DNA of 64,000 nt from Streptomyces sp. NBC_00569 (GTDB lineage Bacteria > Actinomycetota > Actinomycetes > Streptomycetales > Streptomycetaceae). The notes beneath the pieces are model-generated. The model saw only the letters and a list, made by a program, of their open reading frames with translations. It made no database searches and was not told where the DNA came from. This document shows, one piece after another, positions 7,663 to 15,608 of the stretch. The position numbers were made by a program, and so were the translations under genes. Where the stretch lies: NCBI RefSeq assembly GCF_036345255.1, contig NZ_CP107783.1, forward strand, positions 1,798,001 to 1,862,000, in the 5' to 3' direction. Each line of letters begins with the position of its first letter. Position 1 is the first letter of the stretch.

Positions 7663-8796
7663 GTGGCGATCAGCGCGCGCGAACTCAACCGAGCAACCCT
7701 CAGCCGCCAGCTGCTGCTGGAGCGTGAGCCGCTGACCATCCCTGACGGCGTGCGGCGTGTGGTCGCGCTCCAGGCACAGCACCCGGCTTCGCCCTACCTC
7801 GCACTGTGGAACCGGCTCACCAGGTTCACTCCCGCCGACCTGGATGCCGCCTTCACCGGGCGTTCGGTGGCCAAGGCGACCCTCATGCGAATCACCCTGC
7901 ACGCCGTGCACGCCGAGGATTACCCAGCCTTCCGCGCGGCGATGCAGCCCACGCTGTACGCCTCCCGGCTCGGTTTCCGCTTCGCCGCCGCGGGGCTGGC
8001 CCCGGCGGACGCCGACGAGCTGGTGCCCGAGTTGCTGGCCTTCGCCCGCCGGCAGCGCACCTCGGCAGAGATGCAGGCGTGGGTCGAGGAGCGGCTGGGC
8101 GCCGAGAAGAAGGAGGGGGCGTGGTGGGGGTTGAAGGCGTACGCGCCGTTGCATCATGCCCCGACGGACGCCCCGTGGTCGTTCGGCCTGAGGCCGTCCT
8201 TCGTCGCTGCGGGGACAGGACCCGCCCCCACGGGACGGGCGATGGATCCACAGGCGCTACGGACCCTGATCCTGCGCTACCTGGCGGGCTTCGGGCCTGC
8301 CTCGATGGCGGACGTGGCGCAGTTCGCCATGGTGCAGCGGGCGGCCATCCGCGAGGCGCTCCGCGCTCTCGACGGCGCCGTCGAGCAGCTCCAAGGGCCG
8401 GACGGCGACACGCTGTTCGACCTTCCAGGCGCCTCCCGGCCGCCTGCGGAGACCCCCGCCCCGCCTCGGCTGATGGCGATGTGGGACAGCGTTCTACTGG
8501 CCTATGCCGACCGTAGCCGGGTGATACCCCCGGCCTACCGCCCCTTGGTGATCCGCAGGAACGGCGACGTACTGCCCACCCTGCTGGTGGACGGCCTTGT
8601 CGCCGGTGTCTGGCGCCCGGTGGACGGCGGCATCGAGGCCACGGCCTTCCACCCCCTGCCCCCCGCCGCCTGGGACGGGCTCGCCGCAGAGGCTCAGTCC
8701 TTGACGACACTCCTCAGCGAACGCGAGGCGGCGGTCTACAGCCGCTACGGCCACTGGTGGTCGAAACTCCCTGAGGCTGAGGCGCGGCTACTGTGA
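7663..8796 (+). CDS. AlkZ/AlkX-like winged-helix DNA glycosylase (HTH_42 family)
   Basis: This 377-residue protein belongs to the winged-helix family that includes the Streptomyces DNA glycosylase AlkZ, which removes bulky or crosslinked bases in producers of DNA-alkylating antibiotics. The signature QxQ motif is present as Gln37-Ala-Gln39 in RVVALQAQHPASPYLALWNRL. Three winged-helix modules follow, with a typical middle (RYLAGFGPASMADVAQF) and C-terminus (WWSKLPEAEARLL). The frame is open upstream, but the GTG at 7663 (VAISARELNRATLSRQLLL) matches the family start. No antibiotic cluster is adjacent, so it is more likely a general AlkX-type repair enzyme. Confidence 0.75.
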   Translation: MAISARELNRATLSRQLLLEREPLTIPDGVRRVVALQAQHPASPYLALWNRLTRFTPADLDAAFTGRSVAKATLMRITLHAVHAEDYPAFRAAMQPTLYASRLGFRFAAAGLAPADADELVPELLAFARRQRTSAEMQAWVEERLGAEKKEGAWWGLKAYAPLHHAPTDAPWSFGLRPSFVAAGTGPAPTGRAMDPQALRTLILRYLAGFGPASMADVAQFAMVQRAAIREALRALDGAVEQLQGPDGDTLFDLPGASRPPAETPAPPRLMAMWDSVLLAYADRSRVIPPAYRPLVIRRNGDVLPTLLVDGLVAGVWRPVDGGIEATAFHPLPPAAWDGLAAEAQSLTTLLSEREAAVYSRYGHWWSKLPEAEARLL

Positions 8797-8968
8797 GGGG
8801 CAGCTGCCGCGGGGCTTCCTCGCGGAAGGGCTGCTGGATTCGTTGAGCGTGGGTTTCGATGCCCCGGCGGCGGCCGGCTCACCGGAGCATGGCGGTCAGC
8901 TTCCACATCGGCAGCTTGGCGGCCAGAGCAGGTGTGGGCGCGACGGCAAGGATGCGGCGGGTGGCTTT
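8797..8968 (-). pseudogene. IS110 family transposase C-terminal remnant
   Basis: Read on the minus strand, this gives KATRRILAVAPTPALAAKL, a KLTAMLR segment, an in-frame stop, then AGRRRGIETHAQRIQQPF and REEAPRQLP. This is the C-terminal region of IS110 transposases, which lies after the helix-hairpin-helix domain. Only about 57 codons survive and they include a stop. The fragment abuts the stop codon of the DNA glycosylase gene. Confidence 0.6.
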
Positions 8969-9193
8969 GTCTCACAGTGGTGAAGTCACTTGTCTATGAG
9001 TTTGGGGGCACGCCAATCCACGGATGGGTGATGTCGACGAGTTTGGGAGTCATCGAGGTTCTCGCTAGGGCAGCACCCGAGCCCGTGCTGAGGAACCCGC
9101 CAAGGTCGGCTGGGTGCGATAACTGCCGATCTTGACTTGAGCGACGAGGGGTAAGCGACATCGGAACGAAGCCCGGTGCTAAAAGATTGGTGC

Positions 9194-9745
9194 ATGTGGG
9201 TTCAGCGAGTGATCGAACTGACCGGGTGGGAGCCGCTCGGGATCTCCGTCGACTGGGCGGCGGTCGAGGGAGAACTGGGAGTTCCGCTGCCTGCGGACTA
9301 CAAGGAGCTCTACGAGGTGTTCGGCGGCGGCGTCTTCAGTGATTCCCTCTACTTTCTGGGGCGCGACGAGGGCCTCGCGTTCGACTTCCTGACACAGTGG
9401 CGGGTCGACCTGTCGGTCGACCAGGACAGCAAGCTCGGAAGCGTCTCCGCCGTCGATCCCTATGCGATCTACGCGCCGGGCGGCAAGGGGCTGGTTGAGT
9501 GGGGCTCCACCGAATGGGCCGACGAGTACTTCTGGCTCATCGATGCCGAGCGGCCGGGAGAGTACTTCGTCCTTGCGCGGTCCCATGACGTCGGTGGTTG
9601 GCACCGGTACGACATGTCCACCTCGGAGTTCCTCCACCGCGTCCTTGCCGATGCCGATTTTCACCCTTTCGGGATCGCGCAGTACGACCTCGGCGCGACC
9701 TTCAAGCCCGGCTCCGGCGACCCCCTCGACGGCCGGCCACTCTGA
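9194..9745 (+). CDS. SMI1/KNR4 (SUKH) family protein
   Basis: This 183-residue cytosolic protein has the SUKH fold. It shows the early motif WAAVEGELGVPLPADYKEL followed by YEVFGGGVFSDSLYFLG, and the later EYFWLIDAERPGEYFVLAR and WHRYDMSTSEFLHRVL. SUKH proteins commonly act as immunity proteins against nuclease toxins of contact-dependent or type VII systems. No toxin gene lies beside it, so it may be an orphan immunity gene. A GTG at 9176 would add six residues; the ATG at 9194 is preferred by position in the family. Confidence 0.7.
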   Translation: MWVQRVIELTGWEPLGISVDWAAVEGELGVPLPADYKELYEVFGGGVFSDSLYFLGRDEGLAFDFLTQWRVDLSVDQDSKLGSVSAVDPYAIYAPGGKGLVEWGSTEWADEYFWLIDAERPGEYFVLARSHDVGGWHRYDMSTSEFLHRVLADADFHPFGIAQYDLGATFKPGSGDPLDGRPL

Positions 9746-9904
9746 CGAGGGGCTGTCCGTCCCACGTTCGTAGACACAACAGCGCCGTCAATTCTCATCG
9801 CGAACCGTGAGCCAGGTGATCACCAACTGCCTCCGGAACCGATCGCCCACCGCTGTTCCAAGAGAGCAACGAAGCCACGGCGGGCATCCGGGCGGGTCAG
9901 TGAT
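9746..9904. other. Spacer after the SUKH gene
   Basis: No gene or clear structure was seen between the SUKH stop and the Lys-rich fragment. Confidence 0.35.
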
Positions 9905-9988
9905 TCAGGCTTGTCCCTGAACGCCGGCGGTCTTCTTCGCCGTCGCCTTCTTGGCGGTCGTCTTCTTCGCTGGAAACTTCTTCGGCAT
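9905..9988 (-). pseudogene. Lysine/alanine-rich tail fragment
   Basis: A 27-residue frame (MPKKFPAKKTTAKKATAKK plus a short end) encodes a KKxxAKK repeat typical of the C-terminal tails of actinobacterial nucleoid proteins or Ku. It is too short to be such a protein, and no upstream domain is in frame. It may be a remnant, or a tiny basic peptide. Confidence 0.3.
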
Positions 9989-10071
9989 GTCGTGGACAGT
10001 CGCGAGTACGGAAGGAGTCCGTAACTTTTGCCCCGATGTGCACGGCCCCTCGGCCTTTCACCGCCGCCGCG

Positions 10072-10380
10072 TCACGAGTCCATTGGAGTTGGCGAGGTCG
10101 AACTCGGCCGGTGGCCTTGTGCCTTGCATTCCGGAGTCCCTGTGACGTCGTCGATGTCTTCGATGGTGCCGAACCGGCGGCCCTGGTCGCGGATCAGGGC
10201 GTTGGCGATGAGCAGCAGGCAGGTGAGGCCTATGCAGCTCTTCGTCTCGTTGGTGACGACGGCCCGCCAGGCATACTCAGCTCCGGCGCCTAGGATCTCG
10301 CACCACTTGCCCTAGGGCATTGCGCTGACCAGCAGGTTCTCGGGTTGTCTCACGTCCTCCAGGTGCCCCCGTCTCAGGGC
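10072..10380 (-). pseudogene. Unrecognised gene interrupted by a stop codon
   Basis: On the minus strand one frame reads RRGHLEDVRQPENLLVSAMP, a TAG stop at 10312-10314, then GKWCEILGAGAEYAWRAVV, TNETKSCIGLTCLLLIAN and ALIRDQGRRFGTIEDIDDVT before a TGA at 10072. Residue composition is protein-like on both sides of the stop, and no start codon follows it closely. This points to a decayed gene. I do not recognise the family. Confidence 0.4.
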
Positions 10381-10496
10381 GGGTGGCGTTTTCTCATCCC
10401 CGGGTGGTCGATGTATGGCAGGCTCCAGCGGCTCCGTCACCGGGCGAGCCGGCTCGGTCACGGAGCCGACGGGGGTTGCCCAGCAGAGCTCCCGTC

Positions 10497-10567
10497 CACC
10501 GACCACCGACCACCGACCACCGACCACCGACCACCGACCACCGACCACCGACCACCGACCACCGACC
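10497..10567. repeat. Heptanucleotide tandem repeat, about 10 copies
   Basis: The unit CCACCGA is repeated about ten times without visible error. It lies about 115-185 bases upstream of the sigma-factor start, outside any convincing gene. Perfect short tandem repeats of this kind vary in copy number by slippage, so this could be a phase- or strength-variable promoter spacer. Confidence 0.85.
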
Positions 10568-10681
10568 AGCAACAGTGTGGACTCGATGGCCTCCTCCCCC
10601 TCCACACCCGCGGATACCGGGCGGTAATGTCGCCACCCGCCGGACGGCACGAGACCGGCGGGTGAGCGCGAAGGGGCTCTC

Positions 10682-11707
10682 ATGACGACGGACATACCTG
10701 CTTGGACGCAAACGGCCGACGATCGTTGGCAGCACATGTGGGGCCACCGCGAGCAACTGCTCAAGGTTGCCCGGCGCAGGTCGATGAGCCCGGAGGACGC
10801 CGAGGACGCGGTGCACGAGGCGATGCTGCGCGCCGCGGAGCGCCCTGAGCTGGACGACGAGCGCCTCGGCGCCTGGCTGACGACCGTGACCATGCGGCTG
10901 TGCGTCGACCGGTACCGCCAGGTCAACCGTGAGGCCGAGGTACACGGCAGCCCCACACTCGCCATGCCGGGTCCGGTGCCCATCGAGGACGCGGTGTGCG
11001 ACCGGGCCGAGGCCAGGTGGCTGGCCGTGCAGAGCGGGGAGCTGCCCGCTCGCCAGGCCGAAGCACTCCGGTTGAAGTCCGAGGACCTCGATGTCGGCCA
11101 GGTCGCCGTTCGCATGGGGCTGAGTTATCGGACGGTCGAGTCGCTGCTCGCCCGGGCCCGGCGCACGCTGCGCGACTCGCTGGCCGGAACGCTGGGCTTC
11201 GCCCTGTTCCTGTGGGGGCACGGCAAGTTGCGCGCGGGCGGTCACGCGCAGGCCGTGGCGGTGACCTCGACTGCCTGCACCCTGGTGGTGGCGGGGTGCG
11301 TGCTGCCGTACGTCCACTACGGGAACGGGCAGGGCGCGGCTTCCGGTCCCTCCGTGTCCCGTAGGGCCCAGGCGCCCACGCCGACCGTCCGGCCCGATGG
11401 CGGCGGCCGGGCCGCGACCCCGAACGCCCTTGATCTGCCGGCCGCCCCGGCGACGCCGACGCCCGGCGGTCATAGCCGGTTGCCGTCGTTGCTGCCGCTG
11501 CCGCTGTCGGTGTCGGTGCCATCGCTGCCGGACGCCCCACTGTCACCGGTGCCGTCCGTCCCCGATGTCCCCGACCTCCCCCGCGTGTCCGACCTGCCGA
11601 GTGTGCCCGCTCTTCCCGGCCTGCCGGCCGCGCCCACGGTCCCCCCGACGGTTCCGGCCCTCCTGGAGGCTCCCGCCACGCCCTCCGCCCCCGCCACGCT
11701 GCCGTAG
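10682..11707 (+). CDS. ECF-type sigma factor with a C-terminal membrane anchor and Pro-rich exported tail
   Basis: The protein is 341 residues. Region 2 lies at about 20-82 (EDAVHEAMLRAAE, RLGAWLTTVTMRLCVDRYRQ) and region 4 at about 117-165 (ELPARQAEALRLKSEDLDVG, then the recognition helix RMGLSYRTVESLLARARRTL). A hydrophobic helix follows at about 189-211, and then about 130 residues rich in Pro, Val and Leu with repeated VPDVPDLP-like units. The sigma domain would sit at the cytoplasmic face and the tail outside. No anti-sigma gene is adjacent. The Mce ATPase gene starts 120 bases downstream without an obvious terminator, so this factor may control the mce operon. Confidence 0.8.
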   Translation: MTTDIPAWTQTADDRWQHMWGHREQLLKVARRRSMSPEDAEDAVHEAMLRAAERPELDDERLGAWLTTVTMRLCVDRYRQVNREAEVHGSPTLAMPGPVPIEDAVCDRAEARWLAVQSGELPARQAEALRLKSEDLDVGQVAVRMGLSYRTVESLLARARRTLRDSLAGTLGFALFLWGHGKLRAGGHAQAVAVTSTACTLVVAGCVLPYVHYGNGQGAASGPSVSRRAQAPTPTVRPDGGGRAATPNALDLPAAPATPTPGGHSRLPSLLPLPLSVSVPSLPDAPLSPVPSVPDVPDLPRVSDLPSVPALPGLPAAPTVPPTVPALLEAPATPSAPATLP

Positions 11708-11827
11708 AACCGCCGAAAGAACTGCCGAAAAAACCGCCCGACAAAATCCACCTCCGCAGCGACGGACACCCCTCCCCTCCCCGTAGAGCAGTTGTCGGAG
11801 CTGTTCCACGGCAGAAGGGTGGACCGG

Positions 11828-12772
11828 ATGGGTGTCGAGATCTGTGTCGAAGGGCTGACCAAGTCCTTCGGTCGCCAGGTCATCTGGCAGGACGTCTCGC
11901 TGACGCTGCCCGCCGGGGAGGTCTCGGTCATGCTCGGCCCCTCGGGCACGGGCAAGTCGGTGTTCCTCAAGACGCTCGTCGGACTCCTGAAACCGGACCG
12001 GGGTTCCGTGAAAGTCGCAGGACGGGACATCACGAAACTGCGCGAGCACGAGCTGTACGAGGTGCGCAAACTCTTCGGCGTGCTGTTCCAGGACGGCGCG
12101 CTGTTCGGCTCGATGAGCCTGTACGACAACATCGCCTTCCCGCTGCGCGAGCACACCCGCAAGTCCGAGAGCCAGATCCGGCGCATCGTGCTGGGGAAGA
12201 TGGACATGGTCGGGCTGATCGGCTCCGAGGACAAGCTGCCCGGCGAGATCTCCGGCGGCATGCGGAAACGGGCCGGCCTCGCCCGGGCCCTGGTCCTCGA
12301 CCCGGAGATCATCCTCTTCGACGAACCAGACTCCGGCCTCGACCCGGTGCGCGTCGCCTATCTCAACCAGCTGATCGTCGACCTCAACGCACAGATCGAC
12401 GCGACCTTCCTGATCGTCACGCACGACATCGCCTCGGCCCGCCAGGTGCCGGACAACATCGGCCTGCTGTTCCGGCGTGAACTGGTCATGTTCGGGCCCC
12501 GCGAGGAGCTGCTGAGGAGCGATGAGCCCGTCGTACAGCAGTTCCTGAACGGCCGGATGCAGGGCCCCATCGGGATGGCCGAGGAGAAGGACGCCGCCCA
12601 GGTCGAGCAGGAGCTGGCGCGGCTCGGCGACCTGGACCGCAAAGCCCGCCATGTCGGCAACGACATGACGCCGCGGCTGCTGCCGGGCCCCGACATCACC
12701 CGCCCGCCCCGCTGGGAGGCGATCGCGCGGCGCGAGGCCGAGCTGCACCGCAAGGAGGTGGCGGACGCATGA
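11828..12772 (+). CDS. Mce-system ABC transporter ATPase (MceG/Mkl/MlaF type)
   Basis: This 314-residue ATPase should power lipid transport by the YrbE/Mce complex encoded downstream. Visible motifs are Walker A GPSGTGKS (37-44), the Q-loop FQDG (Gln88), the signature ISGGMRKRAGLARAL (141 on), Walker B IILFDEPDSGLDP, and the switch His in FLIVTHDIA. The C-terminal extension of about 75 residues after the core is typical of Mkl/MceG. The open frame reaches 11792, but the ATG at 11828, with GAAGGGTGG upstream, fits the family. The gene overlaps the first permease gene by ATGA. Confidence 0.9.
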   Translation: MGVEICVEGLTKSFGRQVIWQDVSLTLPAGEVSVMLGPSGTGKSVFLKTLVGLLKPDRGSVKVAGRDITKLREHELYEVRKLFGVLFQDGALFGSMSLYDNIAFPLREHTRKSESQIRRIVLGKMDMVGLIGSEDKLPGEISGGMRKRAGLARALVLDPEIILFDEPDSGLDPVRVAYLNQLIVDLNAQIDATFLIVTHDIASARQVPDNIGLLFRRELVMFGPREELLRSDEPVVQQFLNGRMQGPIGMAEEKDAAQVEQELARLGDLDRKARHVGNDMTPRLLPGPDITRPPRWEAIARREAELHRKEVADA

Positions 12773-13539
12773 GCCTGTCACCGACCGGGGCGCTCAGGCA
12801 GTCGGGGAACCTCTTCGCGATGGCGCTGGACGTCGTCCGGACCATGCCCCGACGGCCCTTCCAGGCCCGGGAGTTCATTCAGCAGTCCTGGTTCATCGCA
12901 AGCGTCACGATCCTGCCGACGGCTCTCGTGTCGATCCCCTTCGGTGCGGTCATCGCGCTGCAGATCGGCAGCCTGACGCGGCAGCTCGGCGCCCAGTCCT
13001 TCTCCGGGGCAGCCTCGGTCCTCGCGGTGCTGCGGGAAGCCTCGCCGATCGTCACCGCGCTGCTGATCGCGGGCGCCGGCGGCACGGCGATCTGCGCGGA
13101 CCTCGGGGCGCGGAAGATCCGCGAGGAGATCGACGCGATGCAGGTGCTCGGCATCGACCCCATCCACCGCCTCGTCGTCCCGCGGGTCCTGGCATCAATG
13201 GTGGTGGCGGTTTTGCTCAACGGCTTGGTGTCGGTGGTCGGCGTGGCGGGCGGCTACTTCTTCAACGTCGTCCTGCAGAACGGCACACCGGGCGCCTATC
13301 TGGCCTCTTTCACCACGCTCGCCCAGCTCTCCGACCTGTGGGCGGCCGAGATCAAGGCGCTGGTGTTCGGCGCGATCGCCGCGATCGTCGCCTCGTACAA
13401 GGGACTTACGGCGAAAGGCGGCCCCAAGGGGGTGGGTGACGCCGTGAACCAGTCGGTGGTGATCACCTTCATGTTGCTGTTCGTGACGAACTTCGTGATG
13501 ACCGCGGTGTACTTCCAAGTCGTCCCGCAGAGGGGTTAG
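12769..13539 (+). CDS. yrbEA: YrbE/MlaE-family ABC permease, first of two
   Basis: This 256-residue inner-membrane permease has the MlaE fold: an amphipathic N-terminal helix, then about five membrane helices. Landmarks are QQSWFIASVTILPTALVSIP, GAQSFSGAASVLAVLREASP, the EI/D loop ICADLGARKIREEIDAMQVL with IDPIHRLVVPRVLAS, and ALVFGAIAAIVASYKGLTAK near the end. Two YrbE subunits form the core that takes up lipid from the Mce hexamer. Its start overlaps the ATPase stop by four bases and the partner gene follows after three bases. Confidence 0.9.
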   Translation: MSLSPTGALRQSGNLFAMALDVVRTMPRRPFQAREFIQQSWFIASVTILPTALVSIPFGAVIALQIGSLTRQLGAQSFSGAASVLAVLREASPIVTALLIAGAGGTAICADLGARKIREEIDAMQVLGIDPIHRLVVPRVLASMVVAVLLNGLVSVVGVAGGYFFNVVLQNGTPGAYLASFTTLAQLSDLWAAEIKALVFGAIAAIVASYKGLTAKGGPKGVGDAVNQSVVITFMLLFVTNFVMTAVYFQVVPQRG

Positions 13540-13542
13540 CCG

Positions 13543-14358
13543 ATGCGACTTCTCCAGCGGCCCTTGCGCTCTCTCGAAGATCTCGGCGCCCAACTGTCTT
13601 TCTACGGACGTTCGTTGGCGTGGACGGGCCGTACCCTGCGCCGCTACAAGAAGGAGATCCTGCGGCTGCTCGCCGAGGTGAGCTTCGGGCGCGGGGCGCT
13701 AGCCGTCGTCGGCGGCACGGTCGGTGTCATCGCCTTCCTGTCGTTCTTCACCGGCACGGAGGTGGGCCTGCAGGGGTACGCCGCGCTCAACCAGCTCGGC
13801 ACCTCCAACTTCGTGGCGTTCCTCTCGGCGTATTTCAACACCCGCGAGATCGCCCCGCTGGTGGCCGGGCTCGCCCTGTCCGCGACGGTCGGCGCCGGGT
13901 TCACGGCGCAGCTCGGCGCGATGCGGATCAGCGAGGAGACCGACGCCCTCGAAGTCATGGGGGTCCCCTCGCTGCCGTTCCTGGTGACCACCCGGATGAT
14001 CGCCGGTTTCGTCGCGGTGATCCCGCTGTACGTGGTCGGGCTGCTGTCGTCGTACTTTGCCGCCCGCACCATCACCACGGGCTATTACGGGCAGTCGGCG
14101 GGCACCTACGACCACTACTTCCAGCAGTACCTGCCGCCGGTCGACGTGCTGTGGTCCTTCGGCAAGGTGCTCGTCTTCGCCGTCCTGATCATCCTGGTGC
14201 ACTGCTTCTACGGCTACTACGCGAGCGGCGGCCCCGCGGGCGTCGGCGTCGCCGTGGGCCGTGCCGTGCGCACGTCGATCGTCGCGATCAACGTCCTGGA
14301 CTTCTTCCTGTCGCTCGCCATCTGGGGAGCCAACACGACCGTACGGATTGCGGGGTGA
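13543..14358 (+). CDS. yrbEB: YrbE/MlaE-family ABC permease, second of two
   Basis: This is a 271-residue partner permease of the same fold. It shows FTGTEVGLQGYAALNQLGTS, the conserved REIAPLVAGLALSATVGAGF, GAMRISEETDALEVMGVPSL (the cytoplasmic loop that contacts the ATPase) and a final helix HCFYGYYASGGPAGVGVAVG. Actinobacterial Mce operons always carry a YrbEA/YrbEB pair, and this one precedes six Mce genes. Its TGA overlaps the GTG of the first Mce gene. Confidence 0.9.
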   Translation: MRLLQRPLRSLEDLGAQLSFYGRSLAWTGRTLRRYKKEILRLLAEVSFGRGALAVVGGTVGVIAFLSFFTGTEVGLQGYAALNQLGTSNFVAFLSAYFNTREIAPLVAGLALSATVGAGFTAQLGAMRISEETDALEVMGVPSLPFLVTTRMIAGFVAVIPLYVVGLLSSYFAARTITTGYYGQSAGTYDHYFQQYLPPVDVLWSFGKVLVFAVLIILVHCFYGYYASGGPAGVGVAVGRAVRTSIVAINVLDFFLSLAIWGANTTVRIAG

Positions 14359-15608
14359 GCCGTATGGGGGCTACGAGGGTACTGAGACTGCGGTTGTACG
14401 GCGTGGTGTTCCTCGCCGTGCTGGCGCTGCTGCTGTCCCTGTCCGTCGCCGTGTACCAGCGGGCGTTCACCCCCGCCGTACGGATCACGCTGGAGGCCAG
14501 CAGCCTCGGCAACCAGCTCGATCCGCGGGCCGACGTCAAGCTGCGCGGGCTGCTGGTCGGCGAGGTGGACGCGGTGCGTGCCGACGGGACGAAGGCGATG
14601 CTCGACATCGCACTGAAGCCGGAGTACGCCGCGTCCATCCCGTCCGACGTGCGGGCGCTCCTGCTGCCCAAGACGCTGTTCGGCGAGAAGTACGTCGACC
14701 TGGTCGCGCCCGCGCACCCCTCGGCCCGACCCATTCGCGCCGGGGATGTCATCACCCAGGACCGTACGCGCGTCGGCATCGAGCTCCAACAGCTGATGAA
14801 CGACCTGTTGCCGCTGCTGCGGACCGTGCGGCCCGGCAAGCTCAATGCCACGCTCTCCGCTTTCGCCACCGCCCTCGAAGGGCGCGGCGACCGGATCGGC
14901 GACAACCTCACGCGCGTGGAGGACTATCTGCACCGCCTCAACCCTCATCTGCCGTCCCTCACCGAGGACTTCGCACGCCTCGCCGACGTCGCCGAGGTGT
15001 ATGGCGACGCGGCTCCGGACCTGATGGACATCCTGCGCAACACGGTCACCACCAGCCGCACGTTGGTCGAGCAGCGGGACCGGCTCGCGGCCGCGCTCAC
15101 CACGACGGCCACGGCGGCGGGCACCGCGGAGGACTTCCTCGACGCGAACGGCGACCGGCTGATCACCCTGGGCCGGGTCTCCCGCCCCACGCTCAGTCTC
15201 TTCGCCCGCTACTCGCCCGAGTACCCCTGCCTCCTCGCCGGCCTGGTCCACCAGGAGCGGGCGTCCGAGGAGGCGTTCCGGGGCGGCAAGATGCACATCA
15301 CGCTCGAAGTCGTCCGCCAGCAAGGGGCGTACGAACCCGGTGAGTATCCCCGCTACGCCGACCGGTCGGGTCCGAACTGCCGCAGCCTGCCCCATCCTTC
15401 GATGCCCGCGCCCGGGGTCCACCTCAACGACGGTTCGAAGAAGGGGAGTCCATCCGGTCCGGCCGACGTGTCCGCCACCCGCGCCGAGCAGCGCGCCGTC
15501 GGCTCGCTCGTGGCGCCCGTCCTGGGCCTACCCGCCGACGAGGTGCCGCCTGTCGCGACCCTGCTGTTCGGACCGATGGCACGCGGGACGGCGGTGAGCG
15601 TCGCATGA
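14355..15608 (+). CDS. MCE family protein, first of six (MceA position)
   Basis: This 417-residue protein has one N-terminal membrane helix (LYGVVFLAVLALLLSLSVAVY), an MCE beta domain (RITLEASSLGNQLDPRADVK, LRGLLVGEVDAVRADG, LLPKTLFGEKYVDLVAP), and then a long alpha-helical region that builds the lipid tunnel. Six Mce proteins form a hetero-hexamer spanning the envelope. The GTG at 14355 overlaps the upstream stop; an ATG at 14364 is the alternative start. The extended C-terminal part keeps the SPEYPCLLAG motif seen in MceA proteins. Cargo is probably sterol or fatty acid, but is not shown by sequence. Confidence 0.88.
   Translation: MSRMGATRVLRLRLYGVVFLAVLALLLSLSVAVYQRAFTPAVRITLEASSLGNQLDPRADVKLRGLLVGEVDAVRADGTKAMLDIALKPEYAASIPSDVRALLLPKTLFGEKYVDLVAPAHPSARPIRAGDVITQDRTRVGIELQQLMNDLLPLLRTVRPGKLNATLSAFATALEGRGDRIGDNLTRVEDYLHRLNPHLPSLTEDFARLADVAEVYGDAAPDLMDILRNTVTTSRTLVEQRDRLAAALTTTATAAGTAEDFLDANGDRLITLGRVSRPTLSLFARYSPEYPCLLAGLVHQERASEEAFRGGKMHITLEVVRQQGAYEPGEYPRYADRSGPNCRSLPHPSMPAPGVHLNDGSKKGSPSGPADVSATRAEQRAVGSLVAPVLGLPADEVPPVATLLFGPMARGTAVSVA

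Noticed and set aside
9176..9193. GTG start for the SUKH gene
   Set aside because: The extra six residues have no family counterpart, and the ATG at 9194 fits better; the GTG cannot be excluded.
10312..11115. 267-residue minus-strand frame with Ser/Arg-rich sequence
   Set aside because: Most of it is antisense to the sigma factor and crosses the heptamer repeat; only its last part belongs to a decayed gene that continues beyond its stop.
13620..14354. Upstream extension of the first Mce frame
   Set aside because: The extension is Arg-rich shadow of the second YrbE permease; the Mce start is at 14355.
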